A stretch of DNA of 16,185 nucleotides from Pelagophyceae sp. CCMP2097 (taxonomy: Eukaryota > Sar > Pelagophyceae), in NCBI GenBank assembly GCA_026770575.1, contig MU657272.1, positions 25,920 to 42,104 on the forward strand, in the 5' to 3' direction. Numbering within the stretch: the stretch's first letter is position 1; every line of letters starts with the position of its first letter. The translations under genes and the position numbers were made by a program. Of this stretch, positions 1-6,522 are shown in pieces. The notes beneath the pieces are model-generated. The model saw only the letters and a program-made list of their open reading frames with translations, made no database searches and was not told where the DNA came from.

Positions 1-316
1 CGGGGGAGACCCCCCGTACCCCCCCGTCGCTTCGCTTCCGAGGAGGGCGGTACAGACCCTAATCACGCACGGGCGCAGTGCGGCCAGTTTTTCGAGAGGT
101 GAAGGGCTTTTTAAGAAACGCTGGCGACGTCGCGGCGCATGACGATGTGGCGTGGCCATTGAAGTGAGAGACGAAGGGCGTTAAAAGAAACGTTTACGAC
201 TTTGCATGTAGCTTGGCGACGTAGTCGGCGGCGCATGACGCGCGGCCGCGGCCATGAATGTCGCTGAGCACTTTTTTCTAAGAATATCGTTTGTCGGGAC
301 AAAAAAAACATTTCCC

Positions 317-328
317 GGGCTCGAACCC
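317..328 (-). promoter_or_regulatory. B-box-like motif 1 in family E left arm
   Basis: On the minus strand the bases read ggttcgagccc flanked by paired cggg and cccg, which is a tRNA T-arm and pol III B-box pattern. The same position in the right arm (3864-3873) keeps ggttcgagac. Conservation of the loop in two diverged copies suggests a SINE-type internal promoter. No matching clear A-box was identified. Confidence 0.5.
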
Positions 329-403
329 GAGTTTCTCCACTGCAGCGATTGAATCCTTAATTTTGTTTGATTTTTATTTGATATTTCGTGTGCACTGCCT
401 CCG

Positions 404-415
404 AGGCTCGAACCT
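404..415 (-). promoter_or_regulatory. B-box-like motif 2 in family E left arm
   Basis: Minus-strand acaggttcgagcc is a second T-loop-like motif about 85 bases upstream, in repeat orientation, of the first. The right arm has the same motif at 3778-3788. Two B-boxes in one unit would fit a dimeric tRNA-derived repeat, which is inference. Confidence 0.45.
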
Positions 416-630
416 GTCTACCTTCAATCCGCCATTACGGATTTCATTGACCGACGACATGTTGGACGTACGGTTGACCTGATGAGATGCTGATTCACGC
501 ACATTAGACCGACGCTTTTTTAGCGGTGCGGATGTTGGTTACCGAGCTGGAAGTTGATGGTGTTGTTTGGAGTTGGTTGTTGATGATGGAGCCTGAAATG
601 TTTGGTATATTTACACATATGAAGACCAAC

Positions 631-635
631 CTTTG
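631..635. repeat. Target-site duplication CTTTG, left copy
   Basis: CTTTG here and at 1089-1093 immediately flank the 636-1088 element. The uninterrupted right arm of the large inverted repeat reads tcaaaggctggacttc at the matching place, with one CAAAG only, so it serves as an empty-site control. Confidence 0.85.
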
Positions 636-720
636 CGCAATAACCCGCTGGGGGCAAAAGGGGATTCACCGGATCATTATCCTTAAAGGTGATTGTGGGG
701 CCCGGTTTATATACCGCAAC
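636..720 (-). repeat. Terminal direct repeat of TRIM-like copy 1, left
   Basis: About 85 bp matching 1003-1087 with few differences. It contains ggattcaccggatcattat and a near-palindrome cccggtttatataccg. The other three copies of this repeat have the fully palindromic cggtatatataccg, so this one has a T substitution in the palindrome. Confidence 0.85.
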
Positions 721-926
721 TCCCCCCCGCACGCACACCGTAGGAACGGGAGGTTTAGCGGGGAGAAAGACAAAATACGATAATGCACCGGGCCTTGGTC
801 TGGCTCCGGTGGCGGCCTTACTGCAGGTCTTGCACCTGTTGCCGCGGGGCGGGCTTACTGCGTGTCTTGGACACGCGACCGCTGGGGAGTGGAGGCTTAC
901 CAGGGTAACACTCGCCAAAATCGAGT

Positions 927-1022
927 GCCCCCTGCGGGAATCGAACCCGGGACCATTCGCAAGTGATTGTGTACGTGGGCCCATTAACCTGGGCCCATAA
1001 CCCGCAATGACCCGCGGGGGGC
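927..1022 (-). other. tRNA-like domain inside TRIM-like copy 1
   Basis: On the minus strand, GCCCCCC at the 5' side can pair with AGGGGGC at the 3' side like an acceptor stem, 96 nt apart. The T-arm is cgggttcgattcccg, with a standard TTCGATT loop (plus 933-951). The middle carries an imperfect duplication of tgggccca, which lengthens this copy relative to copy 2 (82 nt). I could not define a convincing anticodon arm, so this is a tRNA-derived or tRNA-mimicking fold and not a functional tRNA. Confidence 0.5.
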
Positions 1023-1088
1023 AAAAGGGGATTCACCGGATCATTATCCTTGGAGGTGATTGTGGGGCCCGGTATATATACCGCAACG
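1003..1088 (-). repeat. Terminal direct repeat of TRIM-like copy 1, right
   Basis: The second 85-86 bp direct repeat. It starts cgcaatgaccc and ends cggtatatataccgcaacg. It overlaps the 5' side of the tRNA-like fold on the minus strand. Confidence 0.85.
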
Positions 1089-1093
1089 CTTTG
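1089..1093. repeat. Target-site duplication CTTTG, right copy
   Basis: The partner of 631-635. It is followed by accctcacaggcgggg, which continues the family E arm (right arm: cccgcctgtgagggtc). Confidence 0.85.
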
Positions 1094-1296
1094 ACCCTCA
1101 CAGGCGGGGCAGTACGGACCCTAATCTCTCAACGGCAACCTAATCTCCTCCGGGCGCCGGGGGGAGACCCTCCGTACCCCTCCCGTCGCTTCACTCCCGA
1201 GGTGGGCGCGGTGCAGTTCTTAATCGCTAAAAAAATGGAGCCCATAGGCGGGATCAAACATCATGGGAATATACAGGAACCCTAGTTAGATTGCGG

Positions 1297-1489
1297 CTGG
1301 GCTGCACTTTACGGCGAGCTGGAGGTTGCGGGACGAAATTCCGCTTCGATTCCACCGCCACGATTCGGAACGACCGGTCGGAATCGGCGCATAAAGCGCA
1401 CAAAGACGGCGATTTCGACGATCGGAACGGAATTCCGTTCCGATTTCGGAGGATTTGATCGGACCGGAAAACCGTAAAGTGCAGCCCAG
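1297..1489. mobile_element. MITE-like element with 18-bp perfect terminal inverted repeats
   Basis: Starts ctgggctgcactttacgg (1297-1314) and ends with the exact reverse complement (1472-1489), giving a 193-bp element. The interior is dominated by a 24-bp perfect palindrome (1421-1444) centred on GAATTC with arms atcggaacgg and ccgttccgat. There is no coding capacity. I found no clear flanking target-site duplication, so the exact transposon boundary may lie a few bases inside the palindromic ends. It sits directly inside the inner edge of the left family E arm. Confidence 0.65.
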
Positions 1490-1507
1490 GATGAGACGTT
1501 AACTTTT

Positions 1508-1680
1508 TCGAACTGGTTTTAAAACTGGTTGGAAGCCCGTGTAATTGCGTCGAACCGGTTTGAAACTGGTTTGAAACGCCAGATTTAAAACCAGCAGTTC
1601 GATAACTGGGGTTTCGAACTGGTTGGAAATTCGTGTAATTGTGTTTGTGGACCTTGCACAACAGGGTTGAACGACCGTCT
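1508..1680. repeat. Degenerate aactggtt-rich segment
   Basis: Variants of aactggttt and its complement recur about seven times (for example 1509, 1523, 1565, 1615), and the phrase ttggaa..cgtgtaatt.g.gt occurs twice about 110 bases apart. A further copy, caaactggttggaaaaagtg, lies at 2370-2390. There is no protein signal. It reads as the AT-rich flank of the family G repeat that follows. Confidence 0.5.
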
Positions 1681-1689
1681 TTAGCTACC

Positions 1690-2133
1690 TCCTCCGCGCG
1701 CGGGCGTGCGCTCGTCTTCACTCGGCGCTGGACGCGAGCTCGCCGGCGCGCTCCGCTCGCTGCGACACGCCGACCCGCGCGGCGACGCAGCACGCGCCGC
1801 GTCCCTGAGCTTCGCCCGCGGCGCGCGCGGGGCCATCGCGGCCGCGCTCGCGGCGCTGCCCCCGACACCACGACGCCACAGGTGCGCTGCGTCCACCTCG
1901 CTCCCCCTCGCGGCGCGGGCGCGCCGCGTCGACGCCGCGCTCGCCGCGGGCACTGCAGCGCAGCGGGCGCTGTACGTCGCGTTCCCCGCGCGCAGTTCGA
2001 CCGTTACCTCGCCGTTGAATGCAAATTTATAATGCAAATGCGTTATATTTTCCTTCATCGAGTCTGACGGATCTGAGCGCGCAGGGCGCATCGGCCTGAG
2101 AAGGAGATGCACGCAGCACAATCGGCTTGGCTC
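1690..2133 (+). repeat. Family G repeat, copy 1, with coding-like GC-rich frame
   Basis: A dispersed repeat whose second copy is on the minus strand at about 15330-14280. Frame 1706-2032 encodes PRGDAARAASL.FARGARGA followed by an alanine-rich run. The second copy keeps the same residues in the same frame, so it may descend from a real gene. I do not recognise the family. This copy lacks roughly 110 bases in the middle relative to copy 2. After that gap a different frame is shared (RYLAVECK), so the frame is broken in at least one copy. Downstream the two copies share gagtctgacggatctgagcg and the region up to ggctct, where a TA-flanked MITE follows. Treat it as a degraded element-borne gene and not as a functional protein. 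Confidence 0.6.
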
Positions 2134-2135
2134 TA

Positions 2136-2325
2136 GGAAGTTCCACTCCCAATTAGAATCGGCTTTCCCGGAAATCCCCCAATTAGAATCAACTTTTTTC
2201 TGAACATATTCTGCTTTATCGGAGCAACGGGATTCCCTTTTTCTGAACAAATTATATTTCCAAACTCCCTGATTGGTCAGAAGCGATTCTAATTGGGGAT
2301 TATTCTAATTGGGGGTGGAACTTCC
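2136..2325. mobile_element. TA-flanked MITE (Tc1/mariner-type signature)
   Basis: A 190-bp element starting ggaagttccactcccaatt and ending with its near-exact reverse complement (23 of 24 bases), flanked on both sides by TA (2134-2135 and 2326-2327). Each end carries a second inner copy of ccaattagaatc. There is no ORF. TA duplications with short inverted repeats are typical of Tc1/mariner-derived MITEs, from family knowledge. The paralogous G repeat (copy 2) lacks an insertion here: ggctct continues straight into sequence resembling the far side. Confidence 0.75.
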
Positions 2326-2327
2326 TA

Positions 2328-2830
2328 ACTCCGTAAAATGTTTCAAACTATCGCCCGAACCCGAGCTTCAAACTGGTTGGAAAAAGTGAACGTCTCTATT
2401 GACACGGCTTTCTGGGCCACGACAGGCCTTCGTCCTCTCAACCCCTTGCAAGGCCCGGGACTAGACGACCCGGACGAACGCCGCGCGTGACACCGTGACT
2501 CATCGGACGGCCCCGCTCGAGCGTTTCCGGACGACTCATAATAATAATAATCTTACTATCAATTCGGCTAATGAATGGTCCGAATCCGAAACTTTTGGGC
2601 TATAGGGCCCCATGTACAAGTGTTTATATACCAAAGAACAGAACAACTAACATCATCAATCTATCGACATCTGATCAACGCCGATTGCAAAGATGGTGCA
2701 CTTTAAGCGCCCTTTTGTAACGACGCCCATTACCGCTCAAAGCTTTGGATTTGGGGTTCGAACCTGACTTTGAGTACCAATTATTATAGTAAGATGCAGC
2801 GACCCATGGCACGCCTGTGAAGGAATAATC
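2328..2830. other. No gene seen; mixed-composition spacer
   Basis: This stretch contains an ataataataat microsatellite (about 2538-2552), a TATA-like tgtttatatacc (2620-2631) and an isolated T-arm-like hairpin. In the hairpin, ctcaaag and ctttgag bracket a ggggttcgaacc loop around 2735-2775. No open frame longer than about 60 codons looks coding. The T-arm-like piece may be a remnant of a tRNA-derived SINE, at low confidence. Confidence 0.4.
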
Positions 2831-3060
2831 ATGACTTCACATTCATTGATTCGGGTTCGATTCGGCTTATTTTTTTTTGCTGTTTCAATTGCTCAACAAA
2901 TAAAAATAAAGTTAGTGTTTTTTTTTCCAAATCCAGATGAGTTTAATTTTTTTGTATCCTTCAAACATTCAGCACGAATTTTGATATATTTTCAATATTT
3001 GAATAACTTTCTATATTTTCACTTTCAATATTTGAACATTCTTTAAGTCTGGCGAGGCAC
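2831..3060. other. AT-rich segment without a convincing gene
   Basis: AT-rich DNA with T runs and repeated tttcaatatttgaa words (around 2990-3035). A plus-strand frame (2831-3046) stays open but gives a phenylalanine-rich, low-information sequence typical of AT-rich DNA. I do not call it a gene. Confidence 0.4.
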
Positions 3061-3169
3061 ATGGAGAACGAGACTCTGCTCTTGCTCGAAGACGCGCGGC
3101 GCACGCTGCGATCATGGAAGCGAAATCCGCGGCCGCCGCGGACGCGCACGATCCTCAATCAGCGCCGGC

Positions 3170-3355
3170 GTCAACGTCGAAGGCGCCGACGTCGAGGGCG
3201 AGCAAGCGCTCTTTGAGTACGAGGACGACCTCAGGCAAGAGGCGGAGTGGGGCGGCTACGGGGATTTGTTCATCGAGGAGTTGCAGTATGGACACGACCG
3301 CAGCATGCGGCAACAGATGGACGAGAACGACCTCCGCCGCCAGCGCCCTATCTAA
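3170..3355 (+). pseudogene. 3' fragment of an unidentified acidic protein gene
   Basis: This frame gives 61 residues ending at TAA 3353-3355. It includes VEGEQALFEYEDDLRQEAEW and GYGDLFIEELQYGHDRSMRQ, an acidic, helix-prone composition unlike random GC-rich translation. A plausible upstream piece starts with ATG at 3061 (MENETLLLLEDARRTLRSW) but lies in another frame, so a frameshift or lost intron separates them. The stop lies exactly at the inner edge of the right family E arm. The gene may therefore have been cut by, or carried within, that repeat structure. The family is unknown to me. Confidence 0.5.
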
Positions 3356-3777
3356 CTAGGAATTCCTATATATTCGGCTTATGTACCATCCCGCTTATGG
3401 GCTCAATTTTTAAGCGATTCGGAACTGCGCCGCCCTCCTCGGGAGCGAAGCGACGGGGGGGTCCGGGGGGCCTCCCCCCGGCGCTATGACACGCGTCGCG
3501 TAAGCCACCCCCCGGCGCCCGGAGGAGATTAGGGTCTGTACCGACCCGCCTGTGAGGGTCAAAGGCTGGACTTCATATGTACTTATTTACCAAACATTTC
3601 ACACAATCCTATCAACCACCAACTCTAACCACCTCTAAAAAAATAGTTCGATACCCTACATCCGCACCGCTTAGATGGCGTCGGTCTAATGTGTGGTAAT
3701 CAGCATCTCCCGAGTCAACCGGACGACCAGGGTGTCGTCGGTCAATATTATCGATCGTCACGGATTGAAGGTAGACA

Positions 3778-3788
3778 GGTTCGAGCCC
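3778..3788 (+). promoter_or_regulatory. B-box-like motif in family E right arm
   Basis: acaggttcgagccccgg resembles a tRNA T-arm. The left arm keeps it at 404-415. It is a probable remnant of an internal pol III promoter. Confidence 0.45.
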
Positions 3789-3863
3789 CGGAGGCAGTAC
3801 GAATGAAATATCAATTAAATTTAAATAAATTCAAGATTCAAGCTGATGCAGTGGCGAGACTCG

Positions 3864-3873
3864 GGTTCGAGAC
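3864..3873 (+). promoter_or_regulatory. Second B-box-like motif in family E right arm
   Basis: cgggttcgagacggg follows gcagtggcgagact. The left-arm counterpart (317-328) has a better paired stem, so this copy has drifted. Confidence 0.45.
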
Positions 3874-4208
3874 GGGAAAAGGTTTTATTTTGTCCCGACT
3901 TACGATATTTTAGAAAAAAGTGCTCAGCGACATTCATGGCCGCGGTCGCGCGTCATGCGCCGCCAAAACTACGTCGCCAAACTATATGCAAAGTCGCGAA
4001 CGCCCTTCGTTCCTCACTTCACTGGCCACGCCACATCGTCATGCGCCGCGACGTCGCCAGCGTTTCTTAAAAAGCCCTTCACCCCACGAAAAACTGGCCG
4101 CACTGCGCCCGTGCGTGATTAGGGTCTGTACCGCCCTCCTCGGGATCGAAGCGACGGGGGGGTGCGGGGGGTCTCCCCCGGCGCCCGGAGGAGAATGGGG
4201 TCTGAACC

Positions 4209-4515
4209 GCCTCAAGCGGCGTAGCCGCCGCAGGCGGCGTAGCCGCAGTAGGCTGCGCAGCGTCGGAGCTTCCGCCTGAGGCGACGTAGCCGCCTTAGGC
4301 GGCGTAGCCGCCGCACACGGCGCAGCCGCCTCATGCGGCGTTCCCGTCACAGGCTGCTTAACCACCGCAGGCGGCGCAGCCGCCTCAGGCGGCGTAGCCG
4401 CCGCAGGCGGCGCAGCCGCCTCAGGCGGCATAGCCGCGCAGGCGCCTTAGCCGCGCAGGCGCCTTAACCTCAGCAGGCGGCGCAGCCGCCTCAGGCGGCG
4501 TAGCCGCTGCGCAGA
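4209..4515. repeat. GC-rich palindromic minisatellite
   Basis: Roughly 17 imperfect units of about 18 bases built from ggcggcgtagccgcc and gcaggcggcgcagccgcct. Each unit is itself close to a palindrome, so long hairpins are possible in either strand. Near the end the unit shortens to gcgcaggcgccttagcc, repeated twice. In the minus frame it reads as PPEAAAPPAAAT-like repeats, which I regard as a by-product of the satellite. It lies between the outer end of the E arm and the F element. Confidence 0.85.
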
Positions 4516-4527
4516 GGGCCCGACTCT

Positions 4528-4615
4528 GAGCGAAGGATACAGACAAATCCCATTGCTATTCCCACGTTAATAATTAAAATCATTTAAACTAATCGCTTAA
4601 TTTGCGGCCGACCAG
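4528..4615 (-). mobile_element. Family F SINE-like element, copy C, left part
   Basis: Matches copies A and B: gagcgaaggatacagaca, the AT-rich taattaaaatcatttaaact run, and gcggccgaccag. The match stops after ccag at 4615 and resumes at 6563, where the next expected F bases, gttcgaacc, appear. The part between is a separate transposon. On the minus strand this is the region just 3' of the tRNA-like domain. Confidence 0.85.
4612..4615. repeat. Target-site duplication CCAG, left copy
   Basis: CCAG here and at 6559-6562 flank the 4616-6558 transposon. Uninterrupted F copies have a single CCAG at the same place (ccgaccagattcgaac). Confidence 0.85.
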
Positions 4616-4651
4616 CACGCCAACTGGGAGACAGAGAGCCTGTAACATTCG
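4616..4651 (+). repeat. Left terminal inverted repeat of the TIR transposon
   Basis: 36 bases matching the reverse complement of 6523-6558 at 35 positions. The single difference is C at base 25 of the repeat versus A in the partner. Such identity implies a fairly recent insertion compared with the other repeats in the window. Confidence 0.9.
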
Positions 4652-4728
4652 TATATTTTTCTCTCGGAAGAAAACTTCTAGCGCCGCCGACGCGCGAGCG
4701 CGCATGCCCAAGCGGAAGGAGAGCGCGG

Positions 4729-5376
4729 ATGCCGCTCCGTATGGTACCTGCGTCCCCTATAGAGCGAGACGTTTGGGGTATAGAGGCCTCTAGGGGAAGT
4801 AGACAGGGCTTATCTGAATTCAAATTTCGTTCGCGCGACGATGACGCGCGAACGAGGAGGGTCTACCGCACACCTAAGATATATGCGCTGCAGAAAACAG
4901 TTGCCGAGGTCTCTATCAACTTATTTCACTTCTATCGTAGGCAGGACGTCGAGTTCAGCTGCCTCCAGTCGCTGCGACGCGCGGCAGCTCGTTTGCGCGG
5001 TCTCTTCGTCGCGTACGACCCGGGCACCAAGTACGTCCTGCAGAACCCGTGCTGCATCAGTCTCCGGCGCCTCATCGGCTCGCCGAGCGATGATGCCATG
5101 ATCAGCTGCCTCGCGGCGGGCGGCGTCATCGCAGCGTCAGGGAAAGGCAACGGCATCGACATGGTGCTGACGAGGCGCGGCGTGGAGGTGGCGCGATACG
5201 CCGGCACCGACGGGAAGAATTGGGAAAAGAAGGGGGGTATCAAGTGGCTGAAGATGGGCGACGGGACGGCCAGGTGCTTGTACGGCACGCCCACGGACCA
5301 GATGGCGTCGGGACACGCCGTGTCGGCTGAGGACCTCGACTTCATCCGCAACGGCAACAGCGCCGGCGGCCGCTGA
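4729..5376 (+). CDS. Transposon ORF1, unrecognised protein
   Basis: 215 codons from ATG 4729 to TGA 5374-5376. The first 60 or so residues overlap the sub-terminal inverted repeat and may not be protein. From about residue 50 the sequence looks real: a mixed helical stretch (NLFHFYRRQDVEFSCLQSLR, around residues 65-84), then CCISLRRLIGS and a glycine-rich part ending GGIKWLKMGDGTARCLYG. An alternative upstream start at 4703 gives MPKRKESADAAPYG, a lysine-rich nuclear-signal-like N-terminus, but in another frame that stops near 4790. I do not recognise the family. Lying directly before ORF2 inside TIR ends, it is probably the N-terminal half of the transposase or an accessory protein of the same element. 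The GC-rich codon use matches ORF2. Confidence 0.55.
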   Translation: MPLRMVPASPIERDVWGIEASRGSRQGLSEFKFRSRDDDARTRRVYRTPKIYALQKTVAEVSINLFHFYRRQDVEFSCLQSLRRAAARLRGLFVAYDPGTKYVLQNPCCISLRRLIGSPSDDAMISCLAAGGVIAASGKGNGIDMVLTRRGVEVARYAGTDGKNWEKKGGIKWLKMGDGTARCLYGTPTDQMASGHAVSAEDLDFIRNGNSAGGR

Positions 5377-5392
5377 GACGCGCTTCAACGCC

Positions 5393-6220
5393 GTGACTCA
5401 CGACGTCGCCAAATTGCAACCTCGTCCGTCGGCGCGCCCCGGGCGAAACGCGTCGAAGGCCCTCGCTGGGGCTCAGCAGCTCGTCGCAGAGGCCCTCGCG
5501 GAGGTCGAGAGATTGCGGGTGGCCTTGGCGGCCATCAGCGAACTCGTGGTCGAGGCGACGGCCGCCCGCATGGCGGCGTTCGACGCGCTCTACGCCGTCG
5601 AGGCAGCAGCCAAGGTCGGCCTCGACCCCATGGCGCAGTGCCTTTGCAAGATGCTGGACAAGCTGCACGTCCACATCCAAGCCTTTTACCAGATGTTTAT
5701 CGGCAATCACTGCTACACGCTCCTCAAGAACACGCGGATCCTCTTCGCCGAGCTCGGCACGGCCGCGGCGGCGGTCAGCGCCGACGCGGCGGCGACGTTC
5801 GAGGTTTTCGCCACCGCCACGGTGCCGTTGAGGGAGTCGCTCTACCAGATCACGAAGGTGTCGCTCGCGGCGCGCATCCTCTCGGACGAGGAGGTCACAG
5901 AGTTCAAAGTCTCCTGCCTCAGGTACCAGCGGCTGGCCTACTGCTCGGACACGTTCAACGCGCTGAAGCGGCACATGTACACGCGCCTCTGGAAGTTTGC
6001 CGAGGAGAACAGGACGGTGGGCCTGTTCGCCGAGTCGGCGTTCGAGTCGATCCACGCACGGTACAACGCCATCGAGCGCCGATACAACCACATCATCAGC
6101 TTGGAGCTGCGGGACGTCGCAATCCGGCAAGCGCTGGCGCTGCAGCAGGACCGCGAGGCGCGCGCGGCGTGCGCGGCGCAGCACGCCGCGGTGGCACGCG
6201 GACCGCGCGCTGCAACCTAA
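5393..6220 (+). CDS. Transposon ORF2, transposase-like C-terminal region
   Basis: About 275 codons ending at TAA 6218-6220. The only nearby initiator is GTG at 5393, unlikely in a eukaryote, and the frame stays open upstream across the ORF1 stop (reading AETRFNAV just before). ORF1 and ORF2 may therefore be one gene split by a 1- or 2-base frameshift or a short intron. Visible features are a coiled-coil-prone stretch (residues about 25-70), LHVHIQAFYQMFIGNHC (about 92-108), and TVGLFAESAFESIHARYNAI (about 207-226). I recall the combination HxxAF...GNHC...GLxxE...ESIHA..N from transposon-associated proteins of animals and protists. The exact superfamily is uncertain, and no residue is claimed as catalytic. 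The C-terminus is arginine/alanine-rich. Confidence 0.6.
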   Translation: MTHDVAKLQPRPSARPGRNASKALAGAQQLVAEALAEVERLRVALAAISELVVEATAARMAAFDALYAVEAAAKVGLDPMAQCLCKMLDKLHVHIQAFYQMFIGNHCYTLLKNTRILFAELGTAAAAVSADAAATFEVFATATVPLRESLYQITKVSLAARILSDEEVTEFKVSCLRYQRLAYCSDTFNALKRHMYTRLWKFAEENRTVGLFAESAFESIHARYNAIERRYNHIISLELRDVAIRQALALQQDREARAACAAQHAAVARGPRAAT

Positions 6221-6522
6221 AAAATGGGGCTTCAACCCCGATTCTTTTGGCACCAGCTCATAGAGAGGGGTGATCCACAACACATATCTCTTAGGTGTGC
6301 GGTAGAACCGACTCTGAGCGTCGTACTTGCCCCTCTGAGTTTAGACGATTTCACATTTCACCCCCGTATGTGAGCTATAGGTGCCGGCGTCGAGTAAAGA
6401 AGGTTCCCGCCCATAGACGAGACCCTATACTCTGACCCCTGAGAACCGCTCGGCGCCTGGGGCCAAGGCGCCCGCGCGCGAGGCGCCCGGAGAATGAGCT
6501 CAAAATTGACCTCACACAAATG
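6221..6522 (+). other. 3' non-coding part of the TIR transposon
   Basis: No ORF. A small hairpin, ggggcttcaacccc, lies at 6225-6238, just after the ORF2 stop. The sub-terminal inverted match to the left side is at 6280-6304. A GC-rich hairpin, ggcgcctggggccaaggcgcc, lies around 6454-6474, with more gcgcc repeats up to 6490. These may be transposase-binding or transcript-end features, which is inference from position only. Confidence 0.5.

Larger units (their letters stand above)
636..1088 (-). mobile_element. TRIM-like terminal-repeat element, copy 1
   Basis: A 453-bp element bounded by CTTTG duplications. It begins cgcaataaccc and ends ataccgcaacg on the plus strand. About 85 bp (636-720) is repeated directly at its other end (1003-1087), so it has terminal direct repeats like a miniature LTR retrotransposon. 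On the minus strand a purine run, GGGGGGGA, lies directly before the 3' terminal repeat, in the position of a polypurine tract. A tRNA-like fold with a T-arm lies just inside the 5' repeat. No protein is encoded. The repeat ends are not the usual TG...CA, so assignment to LTR elements is inferred from structure. A partly tandem tRNA-derived SINE is the alternative. The second copy (9498-9956) shares both termini and also has a 5-bp duplication. Confidence 0.8.
1..1290 (-). repeat. Left arm of large inverted repeat, family E
   Basis: Read on the minus strand, this segment matches 3351-4208 on the plus strand almost block for block. Shared blocks include the inner end (atctaactagg), a GC-rich module with cgaagcgacgggg, the run cttcatatgt, two B-box-like motifs, and an outer block with catgcgccgcgacgtcgcc and aaactggccgcact. 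The match is imperfect, with many substitutions and small indels, so the arms are old copies. The arm is longer than its partner because a 453-bp element (636-1088) sits inside it. The arm continues to base 1, so its outer end lies outside the window. Whether this is a long-TIR transposon, a foldback element or two independent insertions cannot be decided here. Confidence 0.85.
3351..4208 (+). repeat. Right arm of large inverted repeat, family E
   Basis: The plus-strand partner of 1290-1, starting atctaactagg. It has two related GC-rich modules, one at 3427-3550 and one at 4118-4208. Both have gggagcgaagcgacggggg-type sequence, cccggcgcccggaggaga and a version of agggtctgtaccg, so each arm has its own terminal direct repeats. 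Between them are two B-box-like motifs and the block ending in aactggccgcactgcgcccg. The first GC module carries an extra stretch of about 34 bases (around 3484-3517) bounded by ccccccggcg repeats. It encodes no protein I would support. Confidence 0.85.

Noticed and set aside
933..951. A functional tRNA gene on the minus strand
   Set aside because: The T-arm is good, but a proper anticodon arm is missing, the length varies between copies, and the feature lies inside a repeated mobile element.
520..1036. Long overlapping ORFs on both strands across the first TRIM-like copy
   Set aside because: They follow the mobile element, recur in the second copy with different breaks, and translate the terminal repeats. 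They are by-products of the repeat.
1254..1871. 205-codon minus-strand ORF
   Set aside because: It crosses a MITE, the aactggtt segment and family G in the wrong orientation. Its arginine-rich composition is a GC artefact.
1..4208. Organellar genome inverted repeat
   Set aside because: The arms are diverged, contain no rRNA or organellar genes, and are filled with nuclear-type mobile elements.
4039..4431. Minus-strand ORF with PPEAAAPPAAAT repeats resembling a proline-rich protein
   Set aside because: It is the translation of the palindromic minisatellite plus the end of family E.
5342..6283. 313-codon minus-strand ORF opposite transposon ORF2
   Set aside because: It is codon-complement shadowing: ORF2 on the plus strand has the protein-like composition and motif order, and this frame is rich in Arg/Val/Leu without pattern.
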